Shown: one piece after another, positions 11,750 through 24,289 of the stretch
Layout of the letters: each line of letters opens with the position of its first letter
How positions within the stretch are numbered: position 1 is the stretch's first letter
Notes under the pieces: model-generated
What the model was told of the DNA's origin: nothing
The model's input: only the letters and a program-made list of their open reading frames with translations
The model's database searches: none
Position numbers and translations under genes: made by a program
Source: Luidia sarsii
Taxonomy: Eukaryota > Echinodermata > Asteroidea > Paxillosida > Luidiidae
Assembly (NCBI GenBank): GCA_949987565.1
Contig: OX465119.1
Span: 10,764,441-10,828,440 of the forward strand
Direction of reading: 5' to 3'
DNA: 64,000 bases

Positions 11750-12700
11750 CATTTAACAATAGGCCCACATCCTCCAACTTGCAACCAAACCTCTTTAGTT
11801 ACCATGGTTACATTACCATGGTCCCCATCGAGGAAGGAAATAATTATTGTCAAAAAACATTTTAAGAAAAATGAAATTCTAAAGTTTATATTGAAAAGAA
11901 GTTAAAGAAACCAAGTTGTGAATTGAATGATTGGATTGTGAAATGGTTTATGTTCTCCAATTCTGCCTGATAGGCTAATGCTTTTGATTGTTCATGGGTT
12001 CGTTCATTCGCCCATACATGCGTCCATTTGATCATGCATCCATTCACCCTTTGCCCGACTGGTCACAGCACATGAACAGTGTTCCTGTCTAAGCCCCTAT
12101 CACACTAAGAAACAAAAAAACCAACGTGCATTAGTTTTATAAGAGAAAATTGTCAATGACAGCTTTTCCAATAACATAAAACCCCAAAGAGTATGAAATT
12201 TACTTTTTTGTGAAACAAGAAAATCTCAAATGTCATAAACTACACGTATATCAACTGAACAGTGAGTGAGATAACAGTTAGCACCATTATTTTCACAAAC
12301 CTGAAAAATAGACCATGTGTGCAGAATTTCACGTAGATTGGCGTTTGTAGCATTTCTGCGTCCTACGGGAAATCCCGTAACTCAGCAGATATGCATTAAA
12401 GTATTTCATTCAATCAGTCATTAAGTTAAATCCAGGCCCCAGCGACATTGAAGTGCCATCCAGCCCTTAGTCATGTGCTTTGCAAATACCAATAATGTCT
12501 GTTTACTTTCAGTGATAAGTTGATAACTGCATTCAGTGATAACTAGATAACTTCCCTGCCCTAAAAAAGTACATGTATCTGACGGGGCAGTCTACACATC
12601 ACAGGTAACCATTGCATGAGACACATGTCCCCATTGCTCTGCCCTAAAGCACTTTCCCAACCGTCATTTTCATTCTGAATTTGTATTTTGCTTCCAATAG
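11750..12700. other. Upstream region of the Patched-like gene
   Basis: No gene or clear repeat was seen. Any promoter or 5' non-coding exon of the Patched-like gene would lie here or further left. No convincing TATA or initiator could be singled out. Confidence 0.3.
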
Positions 12701-12724
12701 GTTGCCATGCTATGAGACTGAACA
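12701..12724 (+). promoter_or_regulatory. 5' leader with a two-codon upstream ORF before the Patched-like start
   Basis: A pyrimidine-rich stretch ending in AG at 12700 looks like a splice acceptor, so the coding exon probably starts at 12701. The 24-base leader then contains ATG-CTA-TGA (12707-12715), a minimal upstream ORF ending nine bases before the main ATG at 12725. Whether it is transcribed depends on the real exon start, which cannot be seen here. Confidence 0.3.
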
Positions 12725-15700
12725 ATGGCTAACTTGAATTGCGTCAATGAGAAGATTAGCAAACTCTTCTATCAGTACGGGAAGCTGATTGCCCGGCATC
12801 CGGCAATCTTCCTGGTGGTTCCTCTCATTGTGGCAGGATGTCTTACCTCGGGGATGATTTTCATGACCATTGAGACGGACGCGGCTTATCTCTTCACTCC
12901 TGAAGACAGTCGAGCCCTTGACGAACTCGCCCTTATGCAAGATCTCTTCCCGGTAGACTACGAGAATTTCCTCCCCAACCGCATCTTGACAACCTCTGAA
13001 CGTGGTGGGAGTGTCATTGTCACAGCCAAGGATGGCGGTAGCGTCCTCCGTCAAGACATCATGGCCGAGATCCTGGATTTGGATCGGCATCTCCGAGAGG
13101 CTGAGATACGTCTTGAAGGATCCAACTCCAGCTTGAGGTACTCTGACCTCTGCTGTCACTTCAGCCAGGACGAGTGCTTACATGACCCCGTCTTAAAACT
13201 ACTGAATCACTCGGCTGAATCGGTAGACACCGTCAACCTCACCTATCCCTTCTCCTACTTGCAACTCTTCGATCTGGATGCTCTGTCATCAGACAGTGCC
13301 TTTGATCTTTTTCAGGATGAGATCTTTGAGTACTCCCAGCTCTTCCCAGACTACACCCTGCCGGACTTGACCCTCTTCCTTCCCTCTGGACAAAGCAACA
13401 TCAGCATCAATATCGGCGGGTCGTTAGGCAGGGTCATTCGGCATGAGAACACGGACATTGTGCGCTCTGCAGGTGCCATGGCAATGCGATATTTTGTCCG
13501 TTCAGGCAGCGAGGAGGAAGCCCTGATGTCTGAGCAGTGGGAGAGGCAGTTCCTAGAGACCGTCTTCGCTTTGCAGAGTCAGTTCCGTCACATCAAGGTG
13601 TCCATGTTTGCCTCCAGCACCTTGTCCGACGAGCTGATTGCAATGGCCGCCCGCATCATGCCCCGATTCTGCATCACCTTCAGTCTGCTGATTATGTTCG
13701 CCGTGAGCTCCTGCATGATGACTGACTGGGTGCTTAGCAAACCGTGGCTGGGACAGTTAGGAGTCATCTCAGCCATGTTGGCCATTGCCTCCTCCATGGG
13801 TCTCCTCTCCTACGCCGGAATCCCATTCAATGAGGTCTCAGCATCCATGCCTTTCCTTGCGATTGGTAAGTCAATATTCGGATCAACAAATTCCACAAGT
13901 TCCCATACCAATCTCAAAAACGCAGTCTTACTCCTATGAGTCATGACTTTTTGTGCTCTATGAACAAATTAAGCACTTTTAAAAGCAACTTTTTGAAATT
14001 GGCCCCTGATGTTTTAATTCCTATCCAGTAAAATTTGGTTTGATTTGCTTTTTAGTGTGGAAGTAGAAAAGTAGGTTTGCAGTGACATCATGTACGTGTA
14101 AGTCATCTGTTTTAAGATGGAGTGTGTGGCTCTGAAAAGAGCCGGTAACTCAACATTTTGGGCAGTGTGTACCCTGCCCGTCATCAGTCTCCTTACAGAC
14201 CTGCAGACAGAATTCAAAGTTGGATTCTTGTAGGACCAGTTTCTCACAGGCACAATCATATGTTTGTATCCAAGCAGGATCTTTATCAAGACGACAATTT
14301 CATCAAATGTCATTGATTTTTTTCAGTCCGAGTCTGAGTAAGAATCCTGAGTAATCCAGGTTGAGTTTGAGTTCGAGCCAAAAAGGGCGAGTTTCAAAAC
14401 TCAGTAACGAGGCTCCTCTGAACTTAATATTTGAAGTTGTCATATTTCCCAGTTTTCTCAAATCACATTTACATGTACTAGTGTTAGGCTCAGTAAGCTG
14501 ACCACTGTCTAAGTTCATGGCTTGAAAGTACACACGAGTCTATGGAAGTTGTCAACAAGTTCCAGTCATTTGTTATCATGACTCGAGGCCGGAGATTTGA
14601 CATCCAGGCAGACTCTGAGTCACAAGTCATGCAAGTCACAAGTCAGGCAAGTCACAAGTCATGTAAGTCACAAGTCAGGCAAGTCACAAGTCAGGCAAGT
14701 CACAAGTCAGGCAAGTCACAAGTCAGGCAAGTCACAAGTCATGCAAGTCACTAGTCAAGCAAGTCACAAGTCATGCAAGTCACAAGTCAGGCAAGTCACA
14801 AGTCATGCAAGTCACAAGTCAGGCAAGTCACAAGTCAGGCAAGTCACAAGTCAGGCAAGTCACAAGTCATGCAAGTCACAAGTCAAGCAAGTCACAAGTC
14901 AGGCAAGTCACTAGTCATGCAAGTCACAAGTCAGGCAAGTCACAAGTCAGGCAAGTTACAAGTCAGGCAAGTCACAAGTCATGCAAGTCACAAGTCATGC
15001 AAGTCACAAGTCAGGCAAGTCACAAGTCAGGCAAGTCACTAGTCATGCAAGTCACAAGTCAGGCAAGTCACTAGTCATGCAAGTCACAAGTCAGGCAAGT
15101 CACTAGTCATGCAAGTCACTAGTCATGCAAGTCACAAGTCAGGCAAGTCACTAGTCATGCAAGTCACAAGTCAGGCAAGTCACTAGTCATGCAAGTCACA
15201 AGTCATGCAAGTCACAAGTCAGGCAAGTCAGAAGTCATGCAAGTCACAAGTCATGCAAGTCACTAGTCATGCAAGTCACAAGTCATGCAAGTCACAAGTC
15301 ATGCAAGTCACAAGTCATGCAAGTCACAAGTCAGGCAAGTCACAAGTCAGGCAAGTCACTAGTCATGCAAGTCACTAGTCATGCAAGTCAGGCAAGTCAC
15401 AAGTCAGGCAAGTCACTAGTCATGCAAGTCACAAGTCATGCAAGTCACAAGTCAGGCAAGTCACTAGTCAGGCAAGTCACTAGTCATGCAAGTCACTAGT
15501 CATGCAAGTCACAAGTCAGGCAAGTCACTAGTCAGTATAATAGCATAATAGCTCAAGGCTGAAATCAGAGATAAAGAAAGCCCGGTACTATAGATTAGAT
15601 AGATAATGGATTACTTATAATCTTTGTCTGACTATCTTGTTTATTGATTCATCTGGCCTAAGCCATCTTATCTCCTTCATTCCTGCTCCATAGGAGTTGG

Positions 15701-18700
15701 AGATATGTTTGTGTACGTGACACTGACCAATTCCAGTGATCTCAGTGTTGATTGCACACTGTGTGACTGCACTAGACTAGCTAGGTCTAGACCATGTTGA
15801 CAGTAGACAATAGTCGTAGACATCGCAATGTAATTTAAAGCTTTATTTTAGTATGAGTAGGCCTACTTACATAAATTTTTTATCTATTTTAATTTCTTAA
15901 TGTACGTTTTAATTTCTTAATCTACGTATTAATTTCTTAATCTGCTTATTTCTGAATCTTTTCGGAATCTTTTCTCTGATAAACATCCTGCTGGCATTGA
16001 AACGTGGAAAAATTTGAGTTCCAAATAAATTGAACTCTGGTGGCCAATCAAAAACCTAACCCTAACCCTAACCCTAACCCTAACCCTAAACCTAACCCTA
16101 ACCCCGAACAGGTACAAACGAACCCAGCTTGAAGCCTACTTTATTTTGTTGTGGCAGGTATCGGCATTGACGATATGTTCATCATGCTCGCTGCTTGGCG
16201 GAAGACATCCACCCAGATGTCAGTGGAAGAAAGACTTGGTCACACCTACTCCGATGCAGCCGTCTCCATTACCATCACCAGCATCACTGATGCCTTGGCC
16301 TTTGGCATTGGCTCCATCACTAAGCTGCCAGCCATCCGAGTCTTCTGTCTCTACAGCGGTGTCGCCATCTTGTTTGACTTCCTCTACCAGGTACAGGGCT
16401 CAAATTTCAGAAACAAATGTACTACACAACAGGTCTAGATAGAACTCTCAATCTAGACCTGAACTATAAACCGGTGCAATTTAACCCTAACTCCCCACAC
16501 CTTTTTTGTTGCTCATGACCCAAATCCTGCAAGATCCTACAATCCTTCAGTGTTAAAAGCCCCATATGACCCAAATCCTACACAATCCTGCAATACTGTT
16601 GGATGTGCGCCACTGCCCAAATCCTGAAAATTCCTACACTGAATTTTTTGGCCAGTGTTATGTCAAATATGTTTTTGTTTGTAAAAATAAAAGTTGAAGT
16701 CGTGAAAGGAATACCATGAGAAAATGCTGGTACAGGTCAAAGAAATCTGGAACACTAAAATGACAATTTTTTTTTTATTTCAATTGAAGTCATGTGCCCT
16801 TTTGGCAACAATGAAAATGTTTTCGAAATTATGGTATACTGCACTGAGCTTCGTGCAAAGTGCAAAGGTCTTCTTAATGACCCCGAAAATGTTCTGACCA
16901 AGAGTTAGCACTTCCCCCATTTCTTCCTTTGTGAATGGAGGGTATGTTTGTGTCGAGGAGAATGTAATCAAATGAGAGTTTAATCTCCTCAACGTAAAAA
17001 GCACTGATCGTTCAGCTCTATCTATGATGCAACGTGGTACCTGCTGCTTACACTGCTTCAAGCACCTAGATTTAAGATTAGTCAATGATCAAAGATTGCC
17101 GCATTTTGTGTTCAACCATTACACTGCGTGGTCTCCGTGGTGACATTCTTTTTTACACGACCTCCCTGTCCACAGATTACGTTCTTCGGAGCCTGCATTG
17201 TGTACACAGGACGTCGTGAAGCCCAGGGCAAGCATTGCACCACCCTGAGGCCAGTCCTGCCAAAAGACAAGTCACAGTCCGTCTACTATCGGCTCTTCTG
17301 TGCCGGAGGGGTCCCGTTGGACTCCCCGTCGCCTGAGCCTAAAGAACACGCCATCATGGCTTTCTTTAAGGATTTCTATGGTCCACTCATCACCAAGCCC
17401 CTTGCTAAGTTCCTGACCGTCATCCTGTACGGCATCTACCTGGCCTCGGCCATCTTCGGCTGCTTCTCGATGACAGAAGGCATGCAGTATAAGGACATCT
17501 TCTCCGACGATTCCTACGCCCACCACTACATGATCCAACAGAGTGCTTACTTCACAGCTTTCGCAGCTCCCGTGGCTGTGGTCGTCACGGAGCCGCTACC
17601 GTACTGGGAGCAAGACATCCAAGACAAAATGGAGAATTTGACTCAGACTCTGGAAGGCATGGACTCCATGTACGGTCCACGATTCACCACCTCCTGGCTT
17701 CGGGAGTTCTTACAATTCCTGAAAGTGCAAGACTCGGACGGCCAAGCCAGCAACGGCACCCAGCTCAGCAGTGAGGAGTTCCTGAGGGTCCTGCAGGAGG
17801 ATTTCCTCACGGATCCCTTCCACGAGCAATTCAACATGGACCTGAGGTTCGAGAACACCTCGGGTGAGGTGGTCTTATCGGCCTCGCGATTGATCCTTCA
17901 GCCGGGGAACATCACCACGACTGTGGAGGAGTCTCAGATGATGCTGGAGACAAGACGCATCGTGGATAACTCCTCTCTGTCCGTCATTGTCTCCTCCCCT
18001 CCCTTTGAGTTCTTTGAGCAATATCTGGTCGTTCTTCCCAACACCATTCAGAACCTGATCATAGCCACCATCTGCATGTGCCTTATCGCCATGGTCTTCA
18101 TCCCACATCCAGTGTCTGCCGTCATGATCACAGTTTGCGTCGTCTCCATTGAGGTTGGTGTGATCGGTTTCATGTCGCTGTGGGACGTGAGTATGGACGG
18201 CGTGTCCATGATCAACATCATCCTCTGCATCGGGTTTAGCGTGGATTTCTCGGCGCACGTGGCCTACGCGTTTGTGACGGCGCCGTGCGAGACTGGTAAC
18301 GAAGCCGCCGTGTACGCCTTACACAGCCTGGGTCTTCCAATCCTCCAGGGGGCGTCCTCTACAATTCTGGGCATCGCAGCCATCGCTACCTCCCCCGCTT
18401 ACATCTTCCGCAGCTTCTTCAAGACCATGTTTCTAGTCATGACACTGGGCCTTGTGCACGGCATCCTGTTCCTACCCGTCCTTCTTACCATCCTCAGACC
18501 CTGCATGCGGCTTGGCCGTAAGAAACCCTCCCAAGATCTCAAGCTTCCCGTACCTCCCACCGAGAACGAGGCTGACCCTCTTCAAGAGTCCAAACCCCAA
18601 GCAATGAAGGTTCTCGACACAGGACCAAAGTCAGACAGCCCCGGAGAGGAGCAGGAATCAGAAGGTAGAGACACAATAGTCTTGAGCTCAGGAGAAAACC

Positions 18701-18741
18701 GGGATGTTTGTAAAGTTGTGGTAGAAATGTACCCTGACTAG
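12725..18741 (+). CDS. Patched domain-containing protein, PTCHD3/ptr-like (RND superfamily), complete, 3 coding exons
   Basis: Coding exons are 12725-13865, 16158-16390 and 17176-18741 (stop TAG). All junctions are GT/AG; intron 1 is phase 1 and intron 2 is phase 0, and the joined frame is open for 979 codons. The protein has the RND/Patched plan: a membrane segment near residues 27-47, a large Cys- and Asn-glycosylation-site-containing ectodomain to about 310, then a sterol-sensing-like bundle. TM4 holds the motif GIGIDDMF (381-388), split by intron 1. A second ectodomain follows a segment near 545-565. TM10 holds GFSVDFSAH near 810, and the tail after about 905 is polar and acidic. Both GxxxD motifs, which conduct protons in RND transporters, are present. 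Family members (PTCHD3, worm ptr) are membrane proteins tied to sterol or lipid handling and Hedgehog-like biology; mouse Ptchd3 is sperm-enriched. The ATG context is good (A at -3, G at +4). The subfamily name is by motif only. A 5' non-coding exon is likely because an AG acceptor lies at 12699-12700. Confidence 0.9.
14072..14200 (+). mobile_element. Dispersed repeat family F2 in Patched-like intron 1
   Basis: It contains GGTTTGCAGTGACATCATGT, the hairpin GGCTCTGAAAAGAGCC at 14128-14143 and CAGTGTGTACCCTGCCCGTC. Confidence 0.7.
14625..15537 (+). repeat. Satellite with a 16-bp unit, about 57 copies, in Patched-like intron 1
   Basis: The unit is AAGTCACAAGTCAGGC. Nearly all variation is at two sites: ACAAGTC or ACTAGTC, and CAGGC or CATGC. 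Around 15030-15190 the units alternate as 32-bp dimers. Long open frames on the plus strand are a by-product of the stop-free unit. Confidence 0.95.
16053..16110. repeat. Interstitial telomere-like (CCCTAA)n in Patched-like intron 1
   Basis: About eight CCCTAA units with one CCTAAA variant lie about 50 bases before the exon 2 acceptor, in the region normally used for branch point and pyrimidine tract. Confidence 0.85.
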
Positions 18742-21700
18742 CCTTTCTTGTCTTTAACACCGCTGTTTTTGCAATTAATTGCTCAATATTGATCTACATG
18801 TAGGCTTTGGCAGCACGTAACATTTTCTGTAAGAGAAATTACTAATTCTAATTTTGGTGACCCAAACTTAAGCTGTTCAATGTTTTTTTATTTTAGGTGT
18901 AGGGATGGAGTTGTCAACTTTTACTTACATGTATTTTATTTTATTGAACAAAATTTTATATTCAAATTTTTTATTCAGCAGGCAATTGGGTAAAGTACTG
19001 CACATGCAATATTTAATTACTACACATTGAGTAATACTGCTAATAATATTAATTATTACATTTCTTATGCAACATAACCATCAATAGGTCAAAGGGCAAA
19101 CCCTTCTTGGATTACATTATCCTTGACAGGAAATTGTAGTATATCTATAGTACTCATTGAATCTATAATACTCCATCTATATAATCTATAATACTCATTG
19201 AATATTCATTTGAATATTATTTGAATATTTAATGAATATTCAGTGTGAATGTTCAATGAATATTCAGTGTGAATATTCACTGGTGCATATACCATGAATA
19301 TAGCATGAATATTCCAAGTATGTTCAATGGCTGCTCAATAAATAACTCATCAATATTCAATGAATAATGTATATTCATGAATATTCATTTCATTGATTTG
19401 TAGTACTGTATATGTATCTACATGTATGTACCGTATTCAATATTCATTTGCATAAGTAGTTGTCTTTTGTACCGTATTATAGGCCTACACGTGTTCATAC
19501 AATACAATGCTGATTGCTGCGTAATCTGGTTAATCTGGTAATCTGGTAATCTGGTTTTCTGGTAATACATACTGTATGTATGTATTCAAAGAAGATAATA
19601 TTATTTCTCAGATAATCTATTCCGGATTTTTACAGTTACATACATGTAAAGTATTTTATAGGGTTTGATATTAACCTATTTTTAAAGAACTCCTGAATTT
19701 GTGCTTGTATACTAATGATACTATTGCTGCTTCAAATGGGACTAACATTACTAACATTTCTAACATTTCTCTCTTTTTTCAGAGAAACATAGGATTGAAA
19801 ACTGACTCCAAATTGTTAAAACAATTTATGAATTCATTAAAAAAAAATCCCTGTCAGTTTTCCCTTTCTGCGTTTGTTTGAAAATAAATTCTAACATTTT
19901 TGTCTAAAAAGCTGACTTGATCCCAGGAAAGCCGTTTGCCATATATCAGCGCTGTGCTACATGTATGTACACATAGTACATGTACATGTACATCCTCAGC
20001 TATAAAGAATGAAATAGTTTTGGAAAAGCTACCTCCGCTTTGTGTGATCCCCGAACTAATGGTTACATCTGAATGAAAACTGGGGAATGATTTGTAGAGC
20101 TATTTATTGAAAACTACCCAAAATGTGACAAAGGTGGCCAGAAATGCATTAAATACAGTGGAGTGTCCCTCATTGTCGCTATAACGAACGCCGATATACC
20201 GAACATTCCGCTATAACAAACATGCCCTTTGGCTCCCGATTTTTGTGTACAAAATATGTGGCCACAAGCTCGCAACTGCTATAACGAAAGACAGCTATAC
20301 CAAACAATTTTCATGGATCCTGGGATGCTCCATGTCAGTGCCAAGAATTTCATTAAAAAAAAACATTCTAGCTTTGCCAAAAAATTAATCTGTGTTACGT
20401 CACACATGTATGATTGCCAATCATGCTTCACCTTTGACCCTAAAAACGATTTCAGAATAACTAGTAAAATGTTCACGAGTACAAATTGATACACCTACAT
20501 TTACGGTACCATGCTCTTTTAAAATAACACAGTATCATTCCCCAATCGTTCATTTTTTGGGTCTCACACACACATGACTAAGGATGGCCCTATATAGGAA
20601 AACCCCATCTACATGTACACGTACTGTATCTAAGGGCTGCATAATTGTGACCCGGCACAATGACATGAGGAATATCCCACCAAAACACTTTTTGAGTAAA
20701 CAACGCCTGAAGTTAAAGTATCTTCACAGTTCGATTACAAATCAATTTTTTGGGGGGGTATTTTCGGAAATTGTAAAAATTGTATACATTAGAGGATATT
20801 ATATTTTGATATCATTTGAGTGCTAATGGTATACTCTTTCACATCATTAGAAAATCTCAAAATCTCTAAAGTGGGGTTATTTCTCATTATGCTGTGCCGG
20901 GTCACAATATTGAGGTAGCTATAGCGCTGGTACATGAACTTGTACATGTACATGTACAAGTATAAGTACATGTACATGTACATGTACAAGTACATGTACG
21001 GTAAAGGAGAATCCTGGAATCAGGCATCAGTCCACTCGAATATTCTTAACTGTTTTCAGATTTTCTTTTAAATTATCTGCTTTTTGTCTCTGTGATCTTT
21101 CCTCCGCTTTAGAACCTGATACCAAATTAATAGTGTATGTATGTAATAGGACCTGTAGAGATTTTTATGCAACAATTCACTCACTGCAGCTGAAAAATAT
21201 CAAAGGATTTTCTTTTTTTAGGAGAAAATTTCCCAAAATTTACCAATTTCAAATGGCATTGAATGCTAATAATCATGTTGATATCGCATGTAAGATTCTT
21301 TATCATGAATGTTTTTTTCATCTTGAAAACCTCTTTTCTTTCCTTATTTATTTTGCTGAACTGAGAATTGATGTTCTGCTTAAATTTTACCATTTTTTTT
21401 TTCAGCAAAAGTTTACCAAAAAATTACAAGCAATTAAAAATCGAAAATTCTATTTTTAAATGTTGCTTCATTCTGTTTAACTGCTGTTCTACTTTGTTGG
21501 TTGGTCAGTCTGTCTATCTGTATGTTAATCTTTACTCTTTCTTTTCCTCAAATAACCTCCCTTGTCCCATCATCCCATTGGCTTGTCCATTTCTATTTTC
21601 ACGGAATTGTTTGATTTCAACCATGTCCTCTCTTCTCTTCTCACCGATTCTTGTTTGAATAGCTTGTCTATAGTTTACACTCTTACCGCACTCTGTACAG

Positions 21701-22770
21701 GTACGTATGCACTTCACCCCGTCTGACCTCTAAAACCTCAAATACCCACGGCCATGTTTGATTTACAAAGTGTTAAGGCTATGATTACAATAGGCAGAAG
21801 TGATGTCTGTCCATGGTTTTGAAGTGTCGGACAATATTGACAAGGGGACAATTCTTAGTCTGCAGTTTAACAAAAGAACAAAGGGAAGTTTAACCCCCCC
21901 CCCCCCACAAAAAAAAAACCCCAAAAACCCTGGTTCATGAAATACTACCCGCATTTTAGTTACATTCAAAGTGGAAATAATGAGGTTATTTTGACACAAT
22001 AGTTTTGTATCAATATGAAGTTTTGTATCAATAATGGCACAGTTTGAAACACAATCCATGTTCTCTGGACAAACGTTGCAATGTCAGAATATTGTATTGG
22101 CCATGATTGCTGACGTGGGGCTGGGTTTCTCGAAGAAACATGTCAGCTTCTTTGTCTCTTCCAATGTTGTCCTCTGCTTTTAAATTCAAGAGACGTTCGG
22201 TGATGTACATGTACATGGTTGTACGACAAAAGGCTCGCATACTTTCACTGCATGTACATGTAGCATGTAAGCAACCATGCATTGCCACGTCAGCTTTCCC
22301 TCGTCCTCATTAACATAACCAGCCAAGCCATTGGTTTATGCTTTTATTTTGAACAAAGAGCCTTGTGTTGCATGCAAAGTTCAGATAGTTCCGCCTTACA
22401 TCTTATGGTGGTGTTGGTTCATTTTTCCCAATCTACCCCTAATGCCTCATTTCTTAAAGCAAAGTAAGCACTTAATTGCAAGTTAACATCTTGTTTTTAC
22501 AAAGTAATGCATGAATTCTGTAGATTTGTTAGAGATTCTGAAAGATTCCTTTGGATACTGAAATATTTCCCATAGATTCTGACATTTCTATGGCTTCTCA
22601 AAGGTTCTGGCATATTTCTAGGGATTCGGAAATATTCCGAAATGTTTGAAGGATTCAGTAGGATCCCAAAGGATTCTGAGATAATTTGAAGAATTCTGAA
22701 AATGTCATGGATTATGGAAGTTTTCTAAAGATTCTGGAAGATTAGGCAGATTTCTAATGGGATATAAAAT
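18742..22770. other. 3' flank of the Patched-like gene and AT-rich intergenic DNA
   Basis: A possible AATAAA lies at 19337-19342, about 600 bases after the stop. 19190-19400 is a run of degenerate GAATATTCA repeats. 20935-21000 is ACATGTAC repeat. Open frames near 21133-21660 are AT-rich, overlap on both strands and have no domain. No gene was recognised. Confidence 0.4.
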
Positions 22771-22970
22771 TGGCAAAGAAAACTTTGACTGGACCAGATC
22801 TTGAACCAGAGTTCAAGTTTGGTTCAAGTTCGGGATCAAGTCCTGGTTCAGTCAAAGTTTTCTTTGCCAATTTTTCAATTTGTTCAAAAAAAAGTTCCCA
22901 GCCAGTTTTTCCTTTGTTTGGTTATTTTTGTTAAGGCAAAGAGAATTTGAGTGGAACAAGGCTCGAACCA
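22770..22970. mobile_element. Two SINE tails in inverted orientation
   Basis: GGCAAAGAAAACTTTGACTG near 22774 is matched by CAGTCAAAGTTTTCTTTGCC near 22850. Both flank B-box-like TTCAAG sequences, and a third tail (GGCAAAGAGAATTTGAGTGG) follows. Confidence 0.55.
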
Positions 22971-23079
22971 AAGACCCCTGGCTTGACTATACTGACACTC
23001 CTACAGCTATCCCGGAGATGGCAGCCTTTGCCAAATAAGCAGTGGACCTTTTGGCAAGGCCACTATTTTAGGGCAAAGA

Positions 23080-23500
23080 CTAGCTGACTATTGGAAGGCC
23101 ACCATCTAAGGGCTGGATAGCTCAGATGGAAGAGCACTAGTGTGCCAAAGACTAGTTGACTATTAGGGAAGGCCACCATCTAAGGGCTGGATAGCTCAGA
23201 TGGAAGAGCACTGGTGTGCCAAAGACTAGTTGACTATTAGGGAAGCCACCATCTAAGGGCTGGATAGCTCAGATGGTAAGAGCACTGGTGTGCCAAAGAC
23301 TAGTTGACTATTAGGGAAGGCCACCATCTAAGGGCTGGATAGCTCAGATGGAAGAGCACTGGTGTGCAAAAGACTAGTTGACTATTAGGGAAGGCCACCA
23401 TCTAAGGGCTGGATAGCTCAGATGGAAGAGCACTGGTACATTAATCCAGAGGTCTCGGGTTCAAGTCCCACTCCAGTCAAATTTGTCAGACTCATCTGTC
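23080..23500 (+). mobile_element. Multi-headed tRNA SINE: five heads, one tail
   Basis: GGGCTGGATAGCTCAGATGG occurs five times at about 74-bp spacing (23110 to 23407). Each copy is followed by GAGCACTGGTGTGCCAAAG, ACTAGTTGACTATTAGGGAA and GGCCACCATCTAA. Only the last unit continues into the B-box (GGGTTCAAGTCC) and CAGTCAAA tail. Confidence 0.8.
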
Positions 23501-23744
23501 GTTGGTTTGCCCTCAGTCCATTGAAGTCTTTGCATAATATCTTTTCTAATTTCAGATACAAGAGTGTAAGGTGATGACATTGGATGGGTTAAACCAAGAG
23601 CAACGATGGCTCTGACGTGGAGGCTGGTTACCAAGGCAACAACCAGTAGACTTGTTCTGATCCTATTGGCAGCCCAGTAGAGGGACAACAAAGCAGACAA
23701 ATAACCAGACAGGGACATACTGCACATCCCATTGTTAAACAAAG

Positions 23745-23860
23745 GCCGTGTCCGAAACGGGCTTCCAGAGCTACGGCTAGGGCTATTTTCTTCGCATATT
23801 TCCAATAGGGGGAAGACCTAGCCCTAGCTCTAGACGCCCGTTTCGGACACGGCCACGGGC
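23745..23860. mobile_element. Foldback MITE with GGCCGTGTCCGAAACGGGC ends
   Basis: The terminal repeats GGCCGTGTCCGAAACGGGC and GCCCGTTTCGGACACGGCC are perfect reverse complements. Inner arms share AGAGCTA and CTAGGGCTA. A second, more diverged copy is at 43835-43970. Confidence 0.75.
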
Positions 23861-24019
23861 CATATATCGAGTCGAGAAATGGAGCTCAGGGTTCAATCTG
23901 AGCTTCATTGCTAACTGGCTAGCTGGACCAGATTCAATTTGAACTGGCCCACTAAGATTTCAAGTGCCCCATATCTTTCAGTAGTTTGCCTTATTGTGCA
24001 TTTCTGAGTGGATATACTG

Positions 24020-24118
24020 TAAGCTTAAGATGATATACAAAAATGTTGCAAACTGCTTACTGACTAAAATTACCAAAATGTAAATCTTAAAATTAAGTGG
24101 GCCTGACGTTAGCTGTTC
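24020..24118 (+). mobile_element. Truncated F1 element
   Basis: It has the 5' part of F1 (GATATACAAAAATGTTGCAA to GTGGGCCTGACGTT), then breaks off before the foldback. Confidence 0.65.
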
Positions 24119-24289
24119 AATACAGAGGAATAGTTTCTGTATTTTATGATGAAAACATCTTACTCAGTATTGCTGTGTAGGAGCTATAACCAGCTTCTTT
24201 GAAGTTTGAACACCCGCTGGTAAAACCATGATCGGATGAAGATTGCCATACCAGAAAGAATGGCAGTGGTTTTACAACACACCAATTGG

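Noticed and set aside
14597..15499. QVTSQASHKSGKS repeat protein
   Set aside because: The 16-bp satellite is stop-free and reads alike in all frames. It lies in an intron with no start or splice context.
14625..15537. CRISPR-like array
   Set aside because: Units are contiguous 16-mers with no unique spacers, in an animal genome.
21133..21660. AT-rich open frames after the Patched-like gene
   Set aside because: Lys/Phe/Asn-rich, overlapping on both strands, with no domain and no splice signals.
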